This document shows positions 1 to 11,879 of a DNA stretch of 64,000 bases, piece after piece. Numbering within the stretch: the stretch's first letter is position 1; each line of letters begins with the position of its first letter. A program made the position numbers and the translations under genes. Origin of the DNA: Ecdyonurus torrentis (taxonomy: Eukaryota; Arthropoda; Insecta; Ephemeroptera; Heptageniidae); the NCBI GenBank assembly GCA_949318235.1, contig OX439131.1, forward strand, positions 8,207,811 to 8,271,810. Reading direction: 5' to 3'. The notes below the pieces were generated by a model. The model worked only from the letters and a program-made list of their open reading frames with translations. It was not told where the DNA came from and did not search any database.

Positions 1-904
1 ACACGTCAGTTAAATTAATATTTTAAATTTTGATGCATATTGAAAATCTGGAGATATAAAGTCTATACAAGGAGATTTAAATAAAATAAAAGAGAGTATA
101 GAAATTTATCAACCTGTGGATATGAGAATATAATATAAAACGGAAGAGGATTTTATTATAATATTTCAAAAGTAGTTTCTCTATTCTTGGACTCGTCGTT
201 TACTTAAAGTAAACACATAAAGGTTCCTTCCTTGTATAGTAGAAAGAGGATATCCCATGAAAATAAGGCAAATATAATGTGTAATGAAAATTTCAAAAAT
301 AAATATTTTTGTAGTGTATTTTCAAAGCTTAAATTTACATAGAAGAGAAGTTCTCTAATGTTATATACAACATTTGTTCCATAGCTATACTATAATAAGA
401 TGTGTTAATTGCTACTAAAATTACTGTAATAAATATTTATTATATGCTAAAAATGGCTTAATTCTACATACTTTATTAAAATTAAAGATAACCTATAAGA
501 TTCTGAATGAAAAAACTGCTTTTATATATATATATTTTTGGAAAGCATTAGCAAAAAATTAGAAACAGTGCAACAACTGCAAATACATGTTTGTCCTATA
601 AACACGAAGAAAAATTAAACGTGGAAAAGAAAAAGTGAGAACCTGAGGCTATGAATTTTGCAAGCTACTCGAGAATTCATCGGGTGTGAATCATTTACTG
701 CACTCATGAGAATAAGCAACGCATCCAAATTCCACCCGCTATACCTACCCTTATGTAGTCTATTTTTAAAACAAGATAAAATCCAAAACAAACCATTCCT
801 CTCTCTCTCTCTCTCCCTCTCTCTACTTTGTTACTCTAGCAAAGTGTACATATACAGTATATATGGAAAAGATTAAATTTTTATAAAACTCTGACGTCAT
901 TTTT

Positions 905-905
<1 letters not shown>

Positions 906-985
<80 letters not shown>
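906..985. repeat. (CT)n-(TA)n compound microsatellite
   Basis: About 42 bp of CT dinucleotides run directly into about 38 bp of TA dinucleotides. A shorter CT run lies just upstream near 799-826. Peptides read through this tract are low-complexity artefacts. Confidence 0.97.
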
Positions 986-988
<3 letters not shown>

Positions 989-3089
989 AAATAACTTTCT
1001 TGATAAAATATTTTGTCTTACCTTCTGTGAAGACACAGGGCTTTACACTCGCCCAAATAACACAAATAATTTTAGTCAATTTTTACATAAAATTAAAAAA
1101 AAAGTCAATTCAAAGTTTTTTTTAATGTTACATAACTATATTATTTAACACAAAATGTTTTAAATTTATTTTTGTGTAAATAACATAAAAAATAGCTATG
1201 TAACATTAAAAAAATTGTAAATTTGAGTGTTTTTAATCTTATGCAAAAAGTAACTTATTTTATGTTTGTGCTATTTCAAAATAATGACAATAAGGAGTGT
1301 ATAAAGCCCTCACAGAAGGTAAGAAAAGATATTTTATCAAACATATATTTTTATTATCATGCAACCTCGCTCGAAATTCAAAAATTTGCATACATACGGG
1401 AATCTAGGAGATACTTTAAAATAAAAATTATCATTACATTACAATATTTATATGTTATATTATGTATAAATATACATACTTATGTAACTTATAAGTAAAA
1501 TTAATCAAAATCGGTAATTCTTAGCGTCATATCAATAGTACATTTATCTATCAATTTATATAGTATACAGATATTGATAAAAAATAATTTGTATTTTAAA
1601 GTTACACAAGTAAAATATATAATCAATTTATCTAAAGCTACATAACTTACATTATCACATTAATATATATAGAAACAGCAAACCTTTCAATTTTGCTAAC
1701 GCTTTTAATCTATTTTATGACTTTGAATAAAAAAATAAATAATAAATAAAATATGCATTTTCTAGTTGACATGACATTTTTTTAATCCATATATTTTATA
1801 TAGTAACTTTTGCTACATGTTATTTGTATATAATAATAATAATAAATATAAAAAAAAAACGTGGAAAAAACTTTATTTATACGAAAAAAAAAATGTCATG
1901 TAAATAAATCATATTTATGATATAGCAACTGACATATTATATAGGTATCAAAAATAAAGTTGCGTGCATATCATAATAATATCGTGTAATATAATATTTG
2001 TGTATCACTATAAATATACATTATTATTTCGATTGTGATATTATAAGGACGTTATATAATAGTAAAAGTCTTCAGTCAAGTTAAAAGAACGCTTGTTGCT
2101 TCTTTTCACCATCTTCACGCCACGTTATACACGTGACCAATGGGTCGGCCTGCATGCGTGCCTTAATGTAATCCTACTGCTCTCTTGTCAGTTTTTTTTT
2201 ATTCCATGATCAGTTATCAACAACCATAAAAACTATATAATATCGTAGTAAAACTTCTTTTTATAGAATATTCTTTAATTTAAAAAACGTGTTTTAAAAA
2301 ATGTTAAATTGATTTTTTAAATATTGATTTTGGCTTTGTTTCCAACTATATATTTTATCTTGTGCGTTAGCTTTATTAATTTACGGTATTCTCTGTCTAT
2401 CTCACTCCCTCCCTCCTATCCTATCCCGCAGCAAATTGGAAAACGTTTCTAATAAACAAAACATACAGTAGAAAACTAATCTGCAGATGCTACTGTATTA
2501 ATTTTAAAATATTGAGAATCAAATTGACAGTCAAAATAATTAAAATCAATAATCTATTTTCTATTTTAAACTTTGTGAAAATTCGCAACATTCTACAATA
2601 ACTCTCCCATATTCTGGTTTTACCTGGTTATGACTCATTTTCATCTTAAAGGTATATATTAAAGAAAAAACAACAACATAAAAATATATTAATTAATATA
2701 ACATAAAGTTCATATTTGTCACGTAGTTTTATTGATAAAGGTTCCTTTAAAAATATTGATATATTTAATTATAATAATATTGAGCTTTTTTAATAATATA
2801 ATGTTTCAATGAAATGAAATTATTGTTTTAAAACACAACATGAATAATTGATAAATAATTTTTGCGAGTGCTACGCGCCCATAGCATATTTTGTATGGCG
2901 CACCCTGATCACGAATCAAATAAAGTTTTGCACGTCATCTATACGCGCGAGTTAATGCGGGATCTCGTGGGAACTGGGAGACGTGAGTTGACACTCAATC
3001 AATCCTACTTTAATCTCCAACTATTTTGTTCTGTATTCTCTTAACGTAGTTACAAAAAATATTTGTGATATCAATACAATATAATATAT

Positions 3090-3095
<6 letters not shown>

Positions 3096-3167
<72 letters not shown>
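3096..3167. repeat. (TA)n microsatellite
   Basis: About 36 uninterrupted TA dinucleotides. Confidence 0.97.
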
Positions 3168-3171
<4 letters not shown>

Positions 3172-3762
3172 TAATCGATTATAAAAGAAACTACAATATA
3201 GGAAAATGGTAGCAATAAAAATTAATTTGGTTTATTGGATTATTGAATTCTTGATGTTATAGGAATGCTACACACCCACAATATATTAGAAATAAAGTCA
3301 TGCGATCTTTGTGATGTGCGTATGACTTTTAGTTTAAAATGTGGAGTTTGACAAAGTATCTTATAGCTTTGACATGATGTGACAGTTCGAGGCACAGATG
3401 ACAAACATGCGTAACTAATATATAATGTTCAAGCATACATGAAGATTTCAAATTTTGAAGTAACGTATTACATAACGGAATAAAATGTCAAGCTATATTT
3501 TGATCAAATTTGAAAATACTAAAATGTGTTCTATTTTTATAAAAGCAATTATATATATACATATTTTTTTTAAGTAGTAGATATATATTCTCATTTTTAG
3601 ATTTTAATACTCCGATTATTATTTTTAAGGGAAGTGCCTAATATTTCTACTGTCGTCAAGTTGTGTCCTCCACGTAGGAAAAAAAAAAGACTACCTTGAA
3701 AACTTTCACCTAATAGAGCGTCAAGATGGTCAAAACTTTATCGCTAAGAAGTGTTAATGTAT

Positions 3763-3846
3763 GTACCGAAATGAAATGAATAACCTGCAATTTTAGTGAT
3801 GCTTTTCAGTCTATAGTTGTGCAGGTTTTTCATTTCCTTGCGGTAC
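3763..3846. mobile_element. Short palindromic element (84 bp), copy 1
   Basis: Starts GTACCGAAATGAAATG and ends CATTTCCTTGCGGTAC. Inner stem sequences (AACCTGCA / TGCAGGTT) pair as well. It is adjacent to a second copy at 3,852-3,937, and a third lies at 52,440-52,530. The termini and size suggest a miniature inverted-repeat element, possibly with a TA or TAC target site. The superfamily is not determined. Confidence 0.75.
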
Positions 3847-3851
3847 CAGAT

Positions 3852-3937
3852 GTACCGACATGAATTGAATAACCTGCAATTTTAGTCATGCTTTTCAGTC
3901 TATAGTTATGTGCAGGTTTTTCAATTCCTTGCGGTAC
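3852..3937. mobile_element. Short palindromic element, copy 2 (tandem)
   Basis: Direct repeat of the element at 3,763-3,846, separated from it by 5 bp. It has the same GTACCG start and GCGGTAC end, with a few substitutions (for example ACATGAATTG for AAATGAAATG) and a 2-bp longer loop. Confidence 0.75.
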
Positions 3938-5933
3938 CTATATTTTAACCTCAATCTTGACCTTCACTGGACCTATTCAATGGTTAAACAAAAACACTAG
4001 CATAATTTGCAAGTTAAGTGTTGGGAAAACACAATTTTTCAGCATTTTCCAAAGAACACACAGAGAAGAAAATATATTGTTATTACATAATAACATATAA
4101 TATTACATATATTCGTATTACATTTTTTCCTCACATAAAGTCTCGTAAATATGATGAAAAAACAATTTTCATTAAAACTTGGTGTAGATCATGCCTGCAG
4201 TATTATTTTGTTACGTTTAAAATAAGTGTCGGTCAAAATTGAGATTGAAATACACATAAAGTAGCATTCAAGGGGAGGGTGTGTGTGTGTGTAACAACTT
4301 TGACGCTCATTTGTGCAAAAATTTATTTGAGCTGAAACATTTTCAATTAAGTAATAAAAATTATGCATGGGTTAATTATACAGCTAGAAAAGCAATACTA
4401 TATCAAGTTTAAAAAAAAAAAAAGAAAAAAAAAAAAAAAAAAAAAAGTAAAGTAAAGCAATGGGGAAAAAATTAAAATAAACTTTCAACTTCCATTAAAA
4501 TACAGAAAAATGAACTATACTGTATACGAAAACCAATGAGAAATTTCATGGAAAAACAATATATTGGAATTTCAAATTTGTAGCTCTTGGATTAAATTTT
4601 CCTCTGTTAATAAATTTTAATTTTAAAATGTTAATAGTGTTGGTTAACTTGAAAAAAAAAATCCAAAATATTGTCATTTGCTGTTAGAACAAACCTCTAT
4701 TAAATATAGAGAAACTGGATAATTATCGAAATATGGATAATCGTTGGTACATTCATAGTATCTGCTATTTAATCGTGTATTGGATTCTTGTTTATTTGGC
4801 CGCTGGGTTACGGGTGGTAACAAAGTATCGAGAAATTCACTGGCATCCCGCGACATCGCGAATTTCAAGAACTCAATAAAGTTCCGCTCCTACTCACATT
4901 CCTTCTAGACTATATAAGAGTTCTAAATTACCCATAATTAGAATTTCCAACGACTTACATTCACCTAACATTACAAATTCCATATCGACTTTGATGTTAT
5001 TATCAATAAATTTTCTTAATATTATATATATTCACAGAGCAAAATAAACTAGAAGCAATAAAAATTAGATATCATTTACCACTGAAAAGTTATACGCACG
5101 ATTCCGCTGTAATCGGTTTGATAATATATCAATTATGAGTTGCAGACGTAAATTTTAATGCTGTTTGAAATTTTATATTTGAATATTATATACTTTCATT
5201 GTTTTTTTATTCATAAAAATTAAACATGCGTATAGAAACCATGTATTAAAAACTTTATGTTTAAAACAAAATAATAATAAAATACCAAATATTGAATGAA
5301 TCATTTTTTTTATAATTGTTCCACTAATCCTTGAATTGTATAAAAAATAAATGAGTACAATATATATTCGGCTTAGTCTCCGAGGCTATATTTTGCACAA
5401 ATAATGTGTGTTCATAAAAGCAGTTGAACATTTGTATAATATAGTCCACCTCTATAATTAGTGCTCTACGTTAATACTGTGTCCCTATATTCCACATCAC
5501 GTAGATTAATAGCCATGTATAAACAAATGGCAATTACATTTATTTTATAAGTTATTTATATCCCCTCTGTAATTATTGCTTTAATGAAGTCATCATTATT
5601 TTCACGTTTTTTCACAACTAAAACAATGTAAATTATAATGAACCTTTTTATATTGTATATGTCAATCTTTTCAGCAATTTTAAAGTCCAGATTAGATGAC
5701 ACAAAATTTTTTGTGTGCAATTAATTTGATTGTATGCAATTTACATTTAAACCTATTGTGTATTTTTATATACGTATATATTTATTGTATATTGCAAATA
5801 TTTTTTCTTATATGGACTGCAGTTATTACCGTCACAAATGATGAAAGATAATTTATGTAATGGACAAGCGGTGCAAAAACTGTGAGACACTAAATCAAAG
5901 TGAATGTTGACGTTTAGTTAGTCTTTAATTGTT

Positions 5934-5937
<4 letters not shown>

Positions 5938-5983
<46 letters not shown>
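5938..5983. repeat. (TA)n microsatellite
   Basis: About 23 TA dinucleotides. Confidence 0.95.
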
Positions 5984-5985
<2 letters not shown>

Positions 5986-7024
5986 CCTTTCATTATTTTG
6001 TTTGCAAACTTAATTTTCTTGAGACAGAGCAAATAATAATATTTTCTTTTGCAAATCATATCAAATTTGAAAATTATAAATGAACAGTTTCTTTTTCATG
6101 ATCTAATACAAAAAGGCTACAATATAAATTTATAAGCGTACATAATAAATATTTACCTTTATCTATCTCTTTTAGTAATGAGTATTTAATATTAGATTAG
6201 TTAATGAGTCAAAAGTTATACCATGCGTAAATATGTATGTATGATTGTTGCTGTGTTTTAAAGCATGACATAATTTTTAATATATTACCTCATGGAAATA
6301 TCATGTATTTGCATGGAACATTAAGTTAATAAAAATCTCTATATATTTGCATTACATTGTAATATGTCATAGAATAATTTTTATATCACAACATCTGTGC
6401 ATTACAACATTGAAAATATAATTTGCATTGGGTTTCCATGCAAAGCAGAGCACGCATTCGATTCATGTCCATTACAATTATGTTAAAAATATGACTTTTG
6501 TTGTTGTTTTACAAAACATTTGAACAGAGCGATGATTTTTTTTAATGGGAGATATTAATTATATTTTCCAGAGTATAATACGGATAGTTATCATAACAAA
6601 CGAGTTTAACTAAGTATCGATTGTACAGCAAGAGAGCACATGTCATGTGAAACCGTATCTCATAACATATATCCCTCGTCTAAATTTAATACTTCATTAT
6701 TTACATACGTAGCCTGGTTATTACTTAAAAATATTACCATCAAAACAATATTAAATATTCATTTACTAATCTAAATTTTAAATTTATTTTCACAAATAAG
6801 ACCAACACTTTTAAATCACACCATCAACTTATAAATGCTTAGGACAAGTCTAAGGCCATGCATATGAAAAGTGATTATGTTATTCTTCTCTTATTCGACT
6901 TAATTAAAAAGTGAATTATCATGATATATTTTAATAATTTAGATTCCCTGTTTAAATTTAGTAGTTATGCAAATAGCAACAGTGAGAGAGAAGTAGAGGA
7001 TTTACTTAAAGGTAATTAACTTAC

Positions 7025-7250
7025 CGTGTTATTGTTGTGATTTGAAAGCAGCACGAGAGTAGCGTGCGATGTATGGGGGTGATGATCGAGAGAGCTGGCG
7101 GCGTGCTGCCGTCGCGAGCGAGCGCCAGCCCGAGTCTCTCTTGTTTCTTCCTCGGTTCGCCAACACCAAGCACTTACTCCAAAGGCGTACGACGTGGCGA
7201 GTGAGTGAGCGAGCGCGGGGTCGATAGCGACGCCGGCGCGTGAGAGAGCA
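7025..7250 (-). promoter_or_regulatory. Putative minus-strand promoter and non-coding 5' exon
   Basis: This segment is strikingly GC- and CpG-rich within DNA that is mostly A/T. On the minus strand it reads from a TATA-like box (TATAATATA, about 7,275-7,284) through roughly 230 bp of GC-rich sequence to CACG|GTAAGT, a near-perfect splice donor with the junction at 7,025/7,024. No long reading frame begins inside it. A 5' untranslated first exon of a gene running leftward out of the window is the simplest reading. The transcription start near 7,250 is a guess from the TATA spacing. No downstream coding exon was found in 1-7,015, so the gene cannot be named. Confidence 0.45.
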
Positions 7251-7556
7251 CGCGTGCTACACGACTCTTGCACGATATATTATAAATGTATAATAATACG
7301 TACTGTATGCTGACTGTATGTATGTAACACTGAACTGAGCGGGCCAAAGAAGGTGATGCGTGCACGCAATAATATACCACTTTTTTCCCTTTGCTTTTAT
7401 TTATACATCAATATAATAATATTATACATCTCTAATTACACCATAATAACAGCATTACAATTACATTGTATAAGCATGAAAAGGACAATTAAAAAAAATA
7501 AAATTCTCCGTAAAAAATATAATAGTGTATTTTATATTATCAATTTTATATAGCAT

Positions 7557-7557
<1 letters not shown>

Positions 7558-7610
<53 letters not shown>
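7558..7610. repeat. (AG)n microsatellite
   Basis: About 26 AG dinucleotides. Confidence 0.97.
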
Positions 7611-7612
<2 letters not shown>

Positions 7613-7821
7613 TAAGAAAGTATAGCATAATAATTAAGAAATATTTTTGCTAATATATTTTTCAAATATCTTCTTTTATAAATGATAATACGTTAGTGTT
7701 TGTACTAAGTTATCTCAGTTTCTTGATATAAGGTAGCAAGCTAGGTAATCAGGCCGCTCCTCAAGTGAACAAAAAGCCTTTTGTTCAGAGTGTGTGCCGG
7801 CAAGAGGCTAAAAGAAGAAGA

Positions 7822-7823
<2 letters not shown>

Positions 7824-7872
<49 letters not shown>
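7824..7872. repeat. (AG)n microsatellite
   Basis: About 24 AG dinucleotides, ending about 120 bp before the left target-site duplication of the retrotransposon. Confidence 0.97.
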
Positions 7873-7879
<7 letters not shown>

Positions 7880-7990
7880 ACTCCCCAAGCCACGTTTTTC
7901 TCGTTTCTCCACGAATATGAATGAAAAAGAAACAAAATTGCCAAGGCGCCGCTTCAACAACTCGTATGCAAAGTACGTATTACGGATATC

Positions 7991-7998
7991 TATGCCTC
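7991..7998. repeat. Left target-site duplication of the LINE
   Basis: TATGCCTC occurs directly before the retrotransposon and again at 11,285-11,292, directly after its (ATT)n tail. This defines the inserted DNA as 7,999-11,284. Confidence 0.7.
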
Positions 7999-10900
7999 TG
8001 AATTTAATATGGTCAAATTAGTCAAGAACCTAAAACACAAATATGATAAATCACTAGTCATATTTCATTTAAACGCTCAATCAATTCATGGTCATATTCA
8101 CCTACTAAAGGAAATTTTTGAGGATAGTAATATTGATATTCTTGCTGTCTCTGAATCGTGGCTGAATGATTCTCACTCTTCTTTCAGCTTTAATATAGCA
8201 AATTACAATATATTTAGAAAGGACAGACAGGATAAAACTTCTGGTGGGGGGGTAGCAATATACGTGAAAACATGTTATGATGCACATATTATTGCCTCAT
8301 CTCCAAGTAAATATAATTTTCTTCCAGAATATCTGTTCTTAAGTGTTAAAGTTAAGGATAAAAAAATTCTCGTTATATCTATGTATAGACCGCCTAAAAC
8401 CGGTAAATTTCACGATTTCACTATGGATTTTTTTTCTCATGCACCCGCGTTTGATCATATTTGCCTGTTGGGGGATCTAAATATTAACTTAAATGATAAC
8501 GATAAAGCCAGATCTGACTTGCTCATGTTGTGTGATAACTTAAATCTGAAAATTTTGCCAATACTAAATACTCATCACTATGCTACTGGCTCATCTACAA
8601 TTGACATCATTGCGTTAAATCAAAATATAAACTGTGTGAGTGCTGGTAAATTTGATTTCATTAATGAGATTTCTAAACATGACTTCTTATACGTTGTTTA
8701 TCCTCTCTGTAGTTTAAAAAGAAAAGAAGAAGTAATAAAATTTCGGTCTTTTGAAAACTTTGTTGTTCAAGATTTTATAAATGAGGCTTATACTAAAAAA
8801 TGGCACGAACTAATAAATTTTGTTTCATTGGATAACCAAATTGACTTCTTTCACACTTTAATCAATGAGCTTTATAATAAACATGCTCCCCTAAAAGAAG
8901 TTAGAGTCACTCGCCCACCTGCACCTTGGCTTACTAATGAAATAAAGTTACTTCGCTCGCACAGAGATAAATGTAGACGTAAATTTAATCAAATGAAAAG
9001 AAATAAATTAAACATTCCTATAATTAAAGCAAACTACGTTGAAGCTAGAAATGTTGTAAATATTAAAACAAAACAAGCTATTAAAGCGCATGCTAATAGC
9101 TTGTTATCTGTAAAATCAACTAAAATTCTTTGGCGTAATGTAAATTATTTTGGTATTGGGGAAAAAACAAAAAATCAATGCTGTTTCACGACTGAACAAT
9201 TAAACATCCTTAATAATTACTTTATAAATTGCAATACAAAATTATCTGATTTGAGTATTGAATCATGTATCTTAGAGTACATTAAGCCACTTAAGAATGA
9301 TAATGTTTCCCCTAAGTTTTATTTTAAACATGTATACCCTCATGACATTAAATTTGCTATTAAGTCAATAAAGAGTAAAGCTAAAGGTAACGATGGTATT
9401 TCTATTGATATGATAAACCAACTTGGCGATGTAATTTTACCTTCAATATTAACGCTAACTAATACATCTTTGCAACACTCAGTTGTTCCGGCAAGCTGGA
9501 AAGAGTCACTTGTTATTCCCATAAAAAAAAATAATAACCCCAGTTTCCCAGCTGATTATAGGCCTATATCTAAAATAAATATTGAAGCTAAGATTGTTGA
9601 AAAAGTTGTCTTGGATCAGGTTAATGATTATTGTATTTCTAATAATATAATTGATCCCTTTCAATCTGGCTTTAGGAAGGGGCATGGGACCAATACAGCA
9701 CTACTACATATTGTCGAGAAAATCAGATGTTCTGTGGACAATAAAATGTTAACAGTACTAGTCTTGTTAGATAACTCTAAGGCATTCGATAGTTTGAATC
9801 ATAAAATATTTTATAGTATACTTGAAGTGCTTAATTTCTCATTAAGTGCTATTGAATGGTTTAGATCTTATTTTGGCAACAGAAAACAATGTGTAGTTAG
9901 TGCTGATAACAAGCGCTCGGATTGGGGTCAGGTTGTCAGTGGCTGTGGCCAAGGCACTATTTTAGGACCTTGGTGTTACTCGATTTATACCTATGACATT
10001 GGTCAACATATAAAAAACTGCTTTTACCACATTTATGCTGATGATACTCAATTGTATCGCCACACATTGCCTGAAAATTTCAATGAAACTATTATGCTTA
10101 TTAATGAAGATATAAAATCTTTAAAAAAATATTTTGATAGTCGAGGTTTGTTACTTAACTCTGCTAAATGTAAAGCTATAATTATTGGTCACCCAATTTT
10201 GTTAAGTAAATTAGAAATGGACAAATGTGATAAAATAAAAATTGGTACTGTGGAACTTGATTATGAAACAAAAGTGAAAGACCTCGGTCTTGTTATTGAC
10301 AATAATCTTAATTGGAGTGGACATGTGTCTCATGTATATCAACGAGTTATGATCTCATTAAAAAAAATGTACAGGTTCCGGAAATATACTCCTGAATCTA
10401 CCCGTATTTTGCTTGCTAAGACACTTCTGTGTCCTATTATTGACTATTGTGACGTAGTACAAACAAATATATGTTATGAATTTAATCGTAAACTTGAAGT
10501 GTTACTAAACGGGTTGATCAGATATGTTTATGATCTGGAGATGGGCGAAGGTACTACTAAATACTACACAAAAATGAACCTACTTAAAGTTAAGGAACGC
10601 AGAGAGTTACATTTGTTAACTCAGATCTATAAAATTATGAATGGTTTAAGCCCTGAGTATCTGAATTCATTTATAACAAAAGCCTGTGATGTTAAGATTA
10701 GAAACACAAGATGTGATAAGACTATAATTAAAGTTCCTAAATCAAATTATAAAATGTTTGATAACTCATTCAGTGTGTTAGGAGGTAAATTGTGGAATAT
10801 GTTACCCCCTAAAGTAAGAAATTCACCTTCTATTAATACTTTTAAATCAAACTTAAATAAAATGTTATTTGAGCGCTATTTGCAGCAATAACTATAAATA

Positions 10901-11284
10901 TGTAACTTATGGTGTCTAAAATGCATAATATTATTCTCAACAATATGTTTTTATAAATATTATTTCTCAATTATTATTCTCACTATTTTTTATTATTTAT
11001 TTTCATATCTACTAACAACAATTTTAAGTGTATATATATTCTCAACTATATAAATTTAAGTGAAAGTAATACTTAACTTAAATTTTAAAATTCTAGTTAT
11101 TAAATTAACAACTCTAATTAAAATTTATCAAAAAAATTATTTATTTAATTTTCATGATATATGTTGATGTTATACTAACAAAAAATGTAACTGACTGTAC
11201 TGTTACACAGTTGGGTTAAATTGAGAGGTTGTACGCCTGATTTCGCCCAAATAAAAAAGCCGTTAATTATTATTATTATTATTT
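7999..11284 (+). mobile_element. Non-LTR retrotransposon (ATT-tailed LINE)
   Basis: About 3.3 kb bounded by an 8-bp direct repeat, with one long intact ORF, a roughly 390-bp 3' untranslated region and a short (ATT)n tail. The ORF starts 10 bp inside the left boundary, so there is no room for a 5' untranslated region, an internal promoter or an ORF1. Either the copy is 5'-truncated at that point or the family has only the second ORF. The microsatellite-type tail and the APE-endonuclease plus reverse-transcriptase layout fit the CR1/L2/Jockey group. I cannot assign the clade exactly. Confidence 0.85.
8009..10891 (+). CDS. LINE endonuclease/reverse transcriptase (ORF2-like)
   Basis: Encodes an uninterrupted 960-residue polyprotein. 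The N-terminal third is an APE-type endonuclease with LNAQSI, the SESW glutamate motif, GGGVAIYV and GDLNI. The usual closing Ser-Asp-His motif reads SKHD, so Lys stands where Asp is expected. The central part is a reverse transcriptase: ADYRPIS, FQSGFRKGHGT, LLDNSKAFD (motif A aspartate present) and YADDTQLY (catalytic Asp pair present). The block that usually reads PQGSxLGP is GQGTILGP. The C-terminus after the thumb (LGLVIDNNLNW) resembles that of CR1/Jockey-type elements. It would nick target DNA and reverse-transcribe its own RNA at the nick. No frameshift or stop implies a young copy. The start ATG is the first in frame after the left insertion boundary; an upstream start cannot be excluded for a full-length element. 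Confidence 0.93.
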   Translation: MVKLVKNLKHKYDKSLVIFHLNAQSIHGHIHLLKEIFEDSNIDILAVSESWLNDSHSSFSFNIANYNIFRKDRQDKTSGGGVAIYVKTCYDAHIIASSPSKYNFLPEYLFLSVKVKDKKILVISMYRPPKTGKFHDFTMDFFSHAPAFDHICLLGDLNINLNDNDKARSDLLMLCDNLNLKILPILNTHHYATGSSTIDIIALNQNINCVSAGKFDFINEISKHDFLYVVYPLCSLKRKEEVIKFRSFENFVVQDFINEAYTKKWHELINFVSLDNQIDFFHTLINELYNKHAPLKEVRVTRPPAPWLTNEIKLLRSHRDKCRRKFNQMKRNKLNIPIIKANYVEARNVVNIKTKQAIKAHANSLLSVKSTKILWRNVNYFGIGEKTKNQCCFTTEQLNILNNYFINCNTKLSDLSIESCILEYIKPLKNDNVSPKFYFKHVYPHDIKFAIKSIKSKAKGNDGISIDMINQLGDVILPSILTLTNTSLQHSVVPASWKESLVIPIKKNNNPSFPADYRPISKINIEAKIVEKVVLDQVNDYCISNNIIDPFQSGFRKGHGTNTALLHIVEKIRCSVDNKMLTVLVLLDNSKAFDSLNHKIFYSILEVLNFSLSAIEWFRSYFGNRKQCVVSADNKRSDWGQVVSGCGQGTILGPWCYSIYTYDIGQHIKNCFYHIYADDTQLYRHTLPENFNETIMLINEDIKSLKKYFDSRGLLLNSAKCKAIIIGHPILLSKLEMDKCDKIKIGTVELDYETKVKDLGLVIDNNLNWSGHVSHVYQRVMISLKKMYRFRKYTPESTRILLAKTLLCPIIDYCDVVQTNICYEFNRKLEVLLNGLIRYVYDLEMGEGTTKYYTKMNLLKVKERRELHLLTQIYKIMNGLSPEYLNSFITKACDVKIRNTRCDKTIIKVPKSNYKMFDNSFSVLGGKLWNMLPPKVRNSPSINTFKSNLNKMLFERYLQQ

Positions 11285-11292
11285 TATGCCTC
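11285..11292. repeat. Right target-site duplication of the LINE
   Basis: Second TATGCCTC, directly after the (ATT)n tail. The flanking genomic DNA (11,287-11,316) forms a small stem-loop, TGCCTCCTG pairing with CAGGAGGCA. Confidence 0.7.
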
Positions 11293-11644
11293 CTGCTGGT
11301 ACTTACACAGGAGGCATTTATACATTATCTTGTAAAGCTTACGTGAGATGGTGAAAGTAAACGTGAAATAACAACAACCAAAGTTAATCAATATTTTTAC
11401 AGTAATTAATATTTCACGAACCTAGCACTTTTTAAGTGCCGCAGGGAACAAATACGTAGGAAAAGTTTTCATGCATAATATGCAACAAATTTGTCTATAA
11501 TATTATAATCAACTTGCTACTATCTGTTATTTTAAACCAAAATATTGTCCAACAATTTCACACAGTCATATTTCTTCAATTTTAATTGTTTATTTGAATA
11601 TTTTATTGTTACAACAACAAGTTCCAGTAATCAACATATCCTTG

Positions 11645-11676
<32 letters not shown>

Positions 11677-11813
11677 AACTGTATTAAAGACGTAGCTTAT
11701 CAAAATATATACAGCAACTTACTGTCAGTAACATATGTTACAAGATTAGCTCTGTAGTTTGTTTCCTAAGCAACTCCTGTTCAGAGGTTTCATTCATTAT
11801 GAGTTCTCTTGAT

Positions 11814-11879
11814 GTAATAATAATAATAAATGATTTTTATTTAGAGGCCAACAAAGGTACACTTACATGGTCCTCTGAC
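11814..11879 (-). mobile_element. LINE 3' terminal remnant (ATT-tailed)
   Basis: On the minus strand it reads GTCAGAGGACCATGTAAGTG, then GGCCTCTAAATAAA and an (ATT)n tail. A second copy on the plus strand at 30,081-30,155 has the same landmarks. This is the 3' end of a second LINE family, severely 5'-truncated and distinct in sequence from the intact element at 8-11 kb. Confidence 0.7.

Larger units (their letters stand above)
1..7015. other. AT-rich stretch, no gene recognised
   Basis: No open reading frame here resembles a known family and I could not join exons. It holds microsatellites (listed separately), a tandem pair of short palindromic elements near 3.8 kb, and poly-A runs (about 4,411-4,446). 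Two segments are less AT-rich than their surroundings. One is at 2,860-3,000, where a sequence like a splice donor (GTGAGT) occurs on the plus strand. The other is at 4,740-4,880. Neither could be identified. If the 5' exon proposed at 7.0-7.3 kb is real, this stretch would be the start of that gene's first intron on the minus strand. Confidence 0.5.

Noticed and set aside
2862..3044. 60-residue plus-strand frame containing GAGAC|GTGAGT
   Set aside because: No similarity and no partner exon; only noted as a less AT-rich patch.
4674..4868. 64-residue minus-strand frame in less AT-rich DNA, with an AATAAAG and TATATAAG nearby on the plus strand that hinted at an LTR
   Set aside because: No recognisable protein, no paired LTR and no target duplication found in the window.
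8105..9522. Minus-strand frames within the retrotransposon ORF
   Set aside because: Antisense shadows of an intact 960-residue coding frame.
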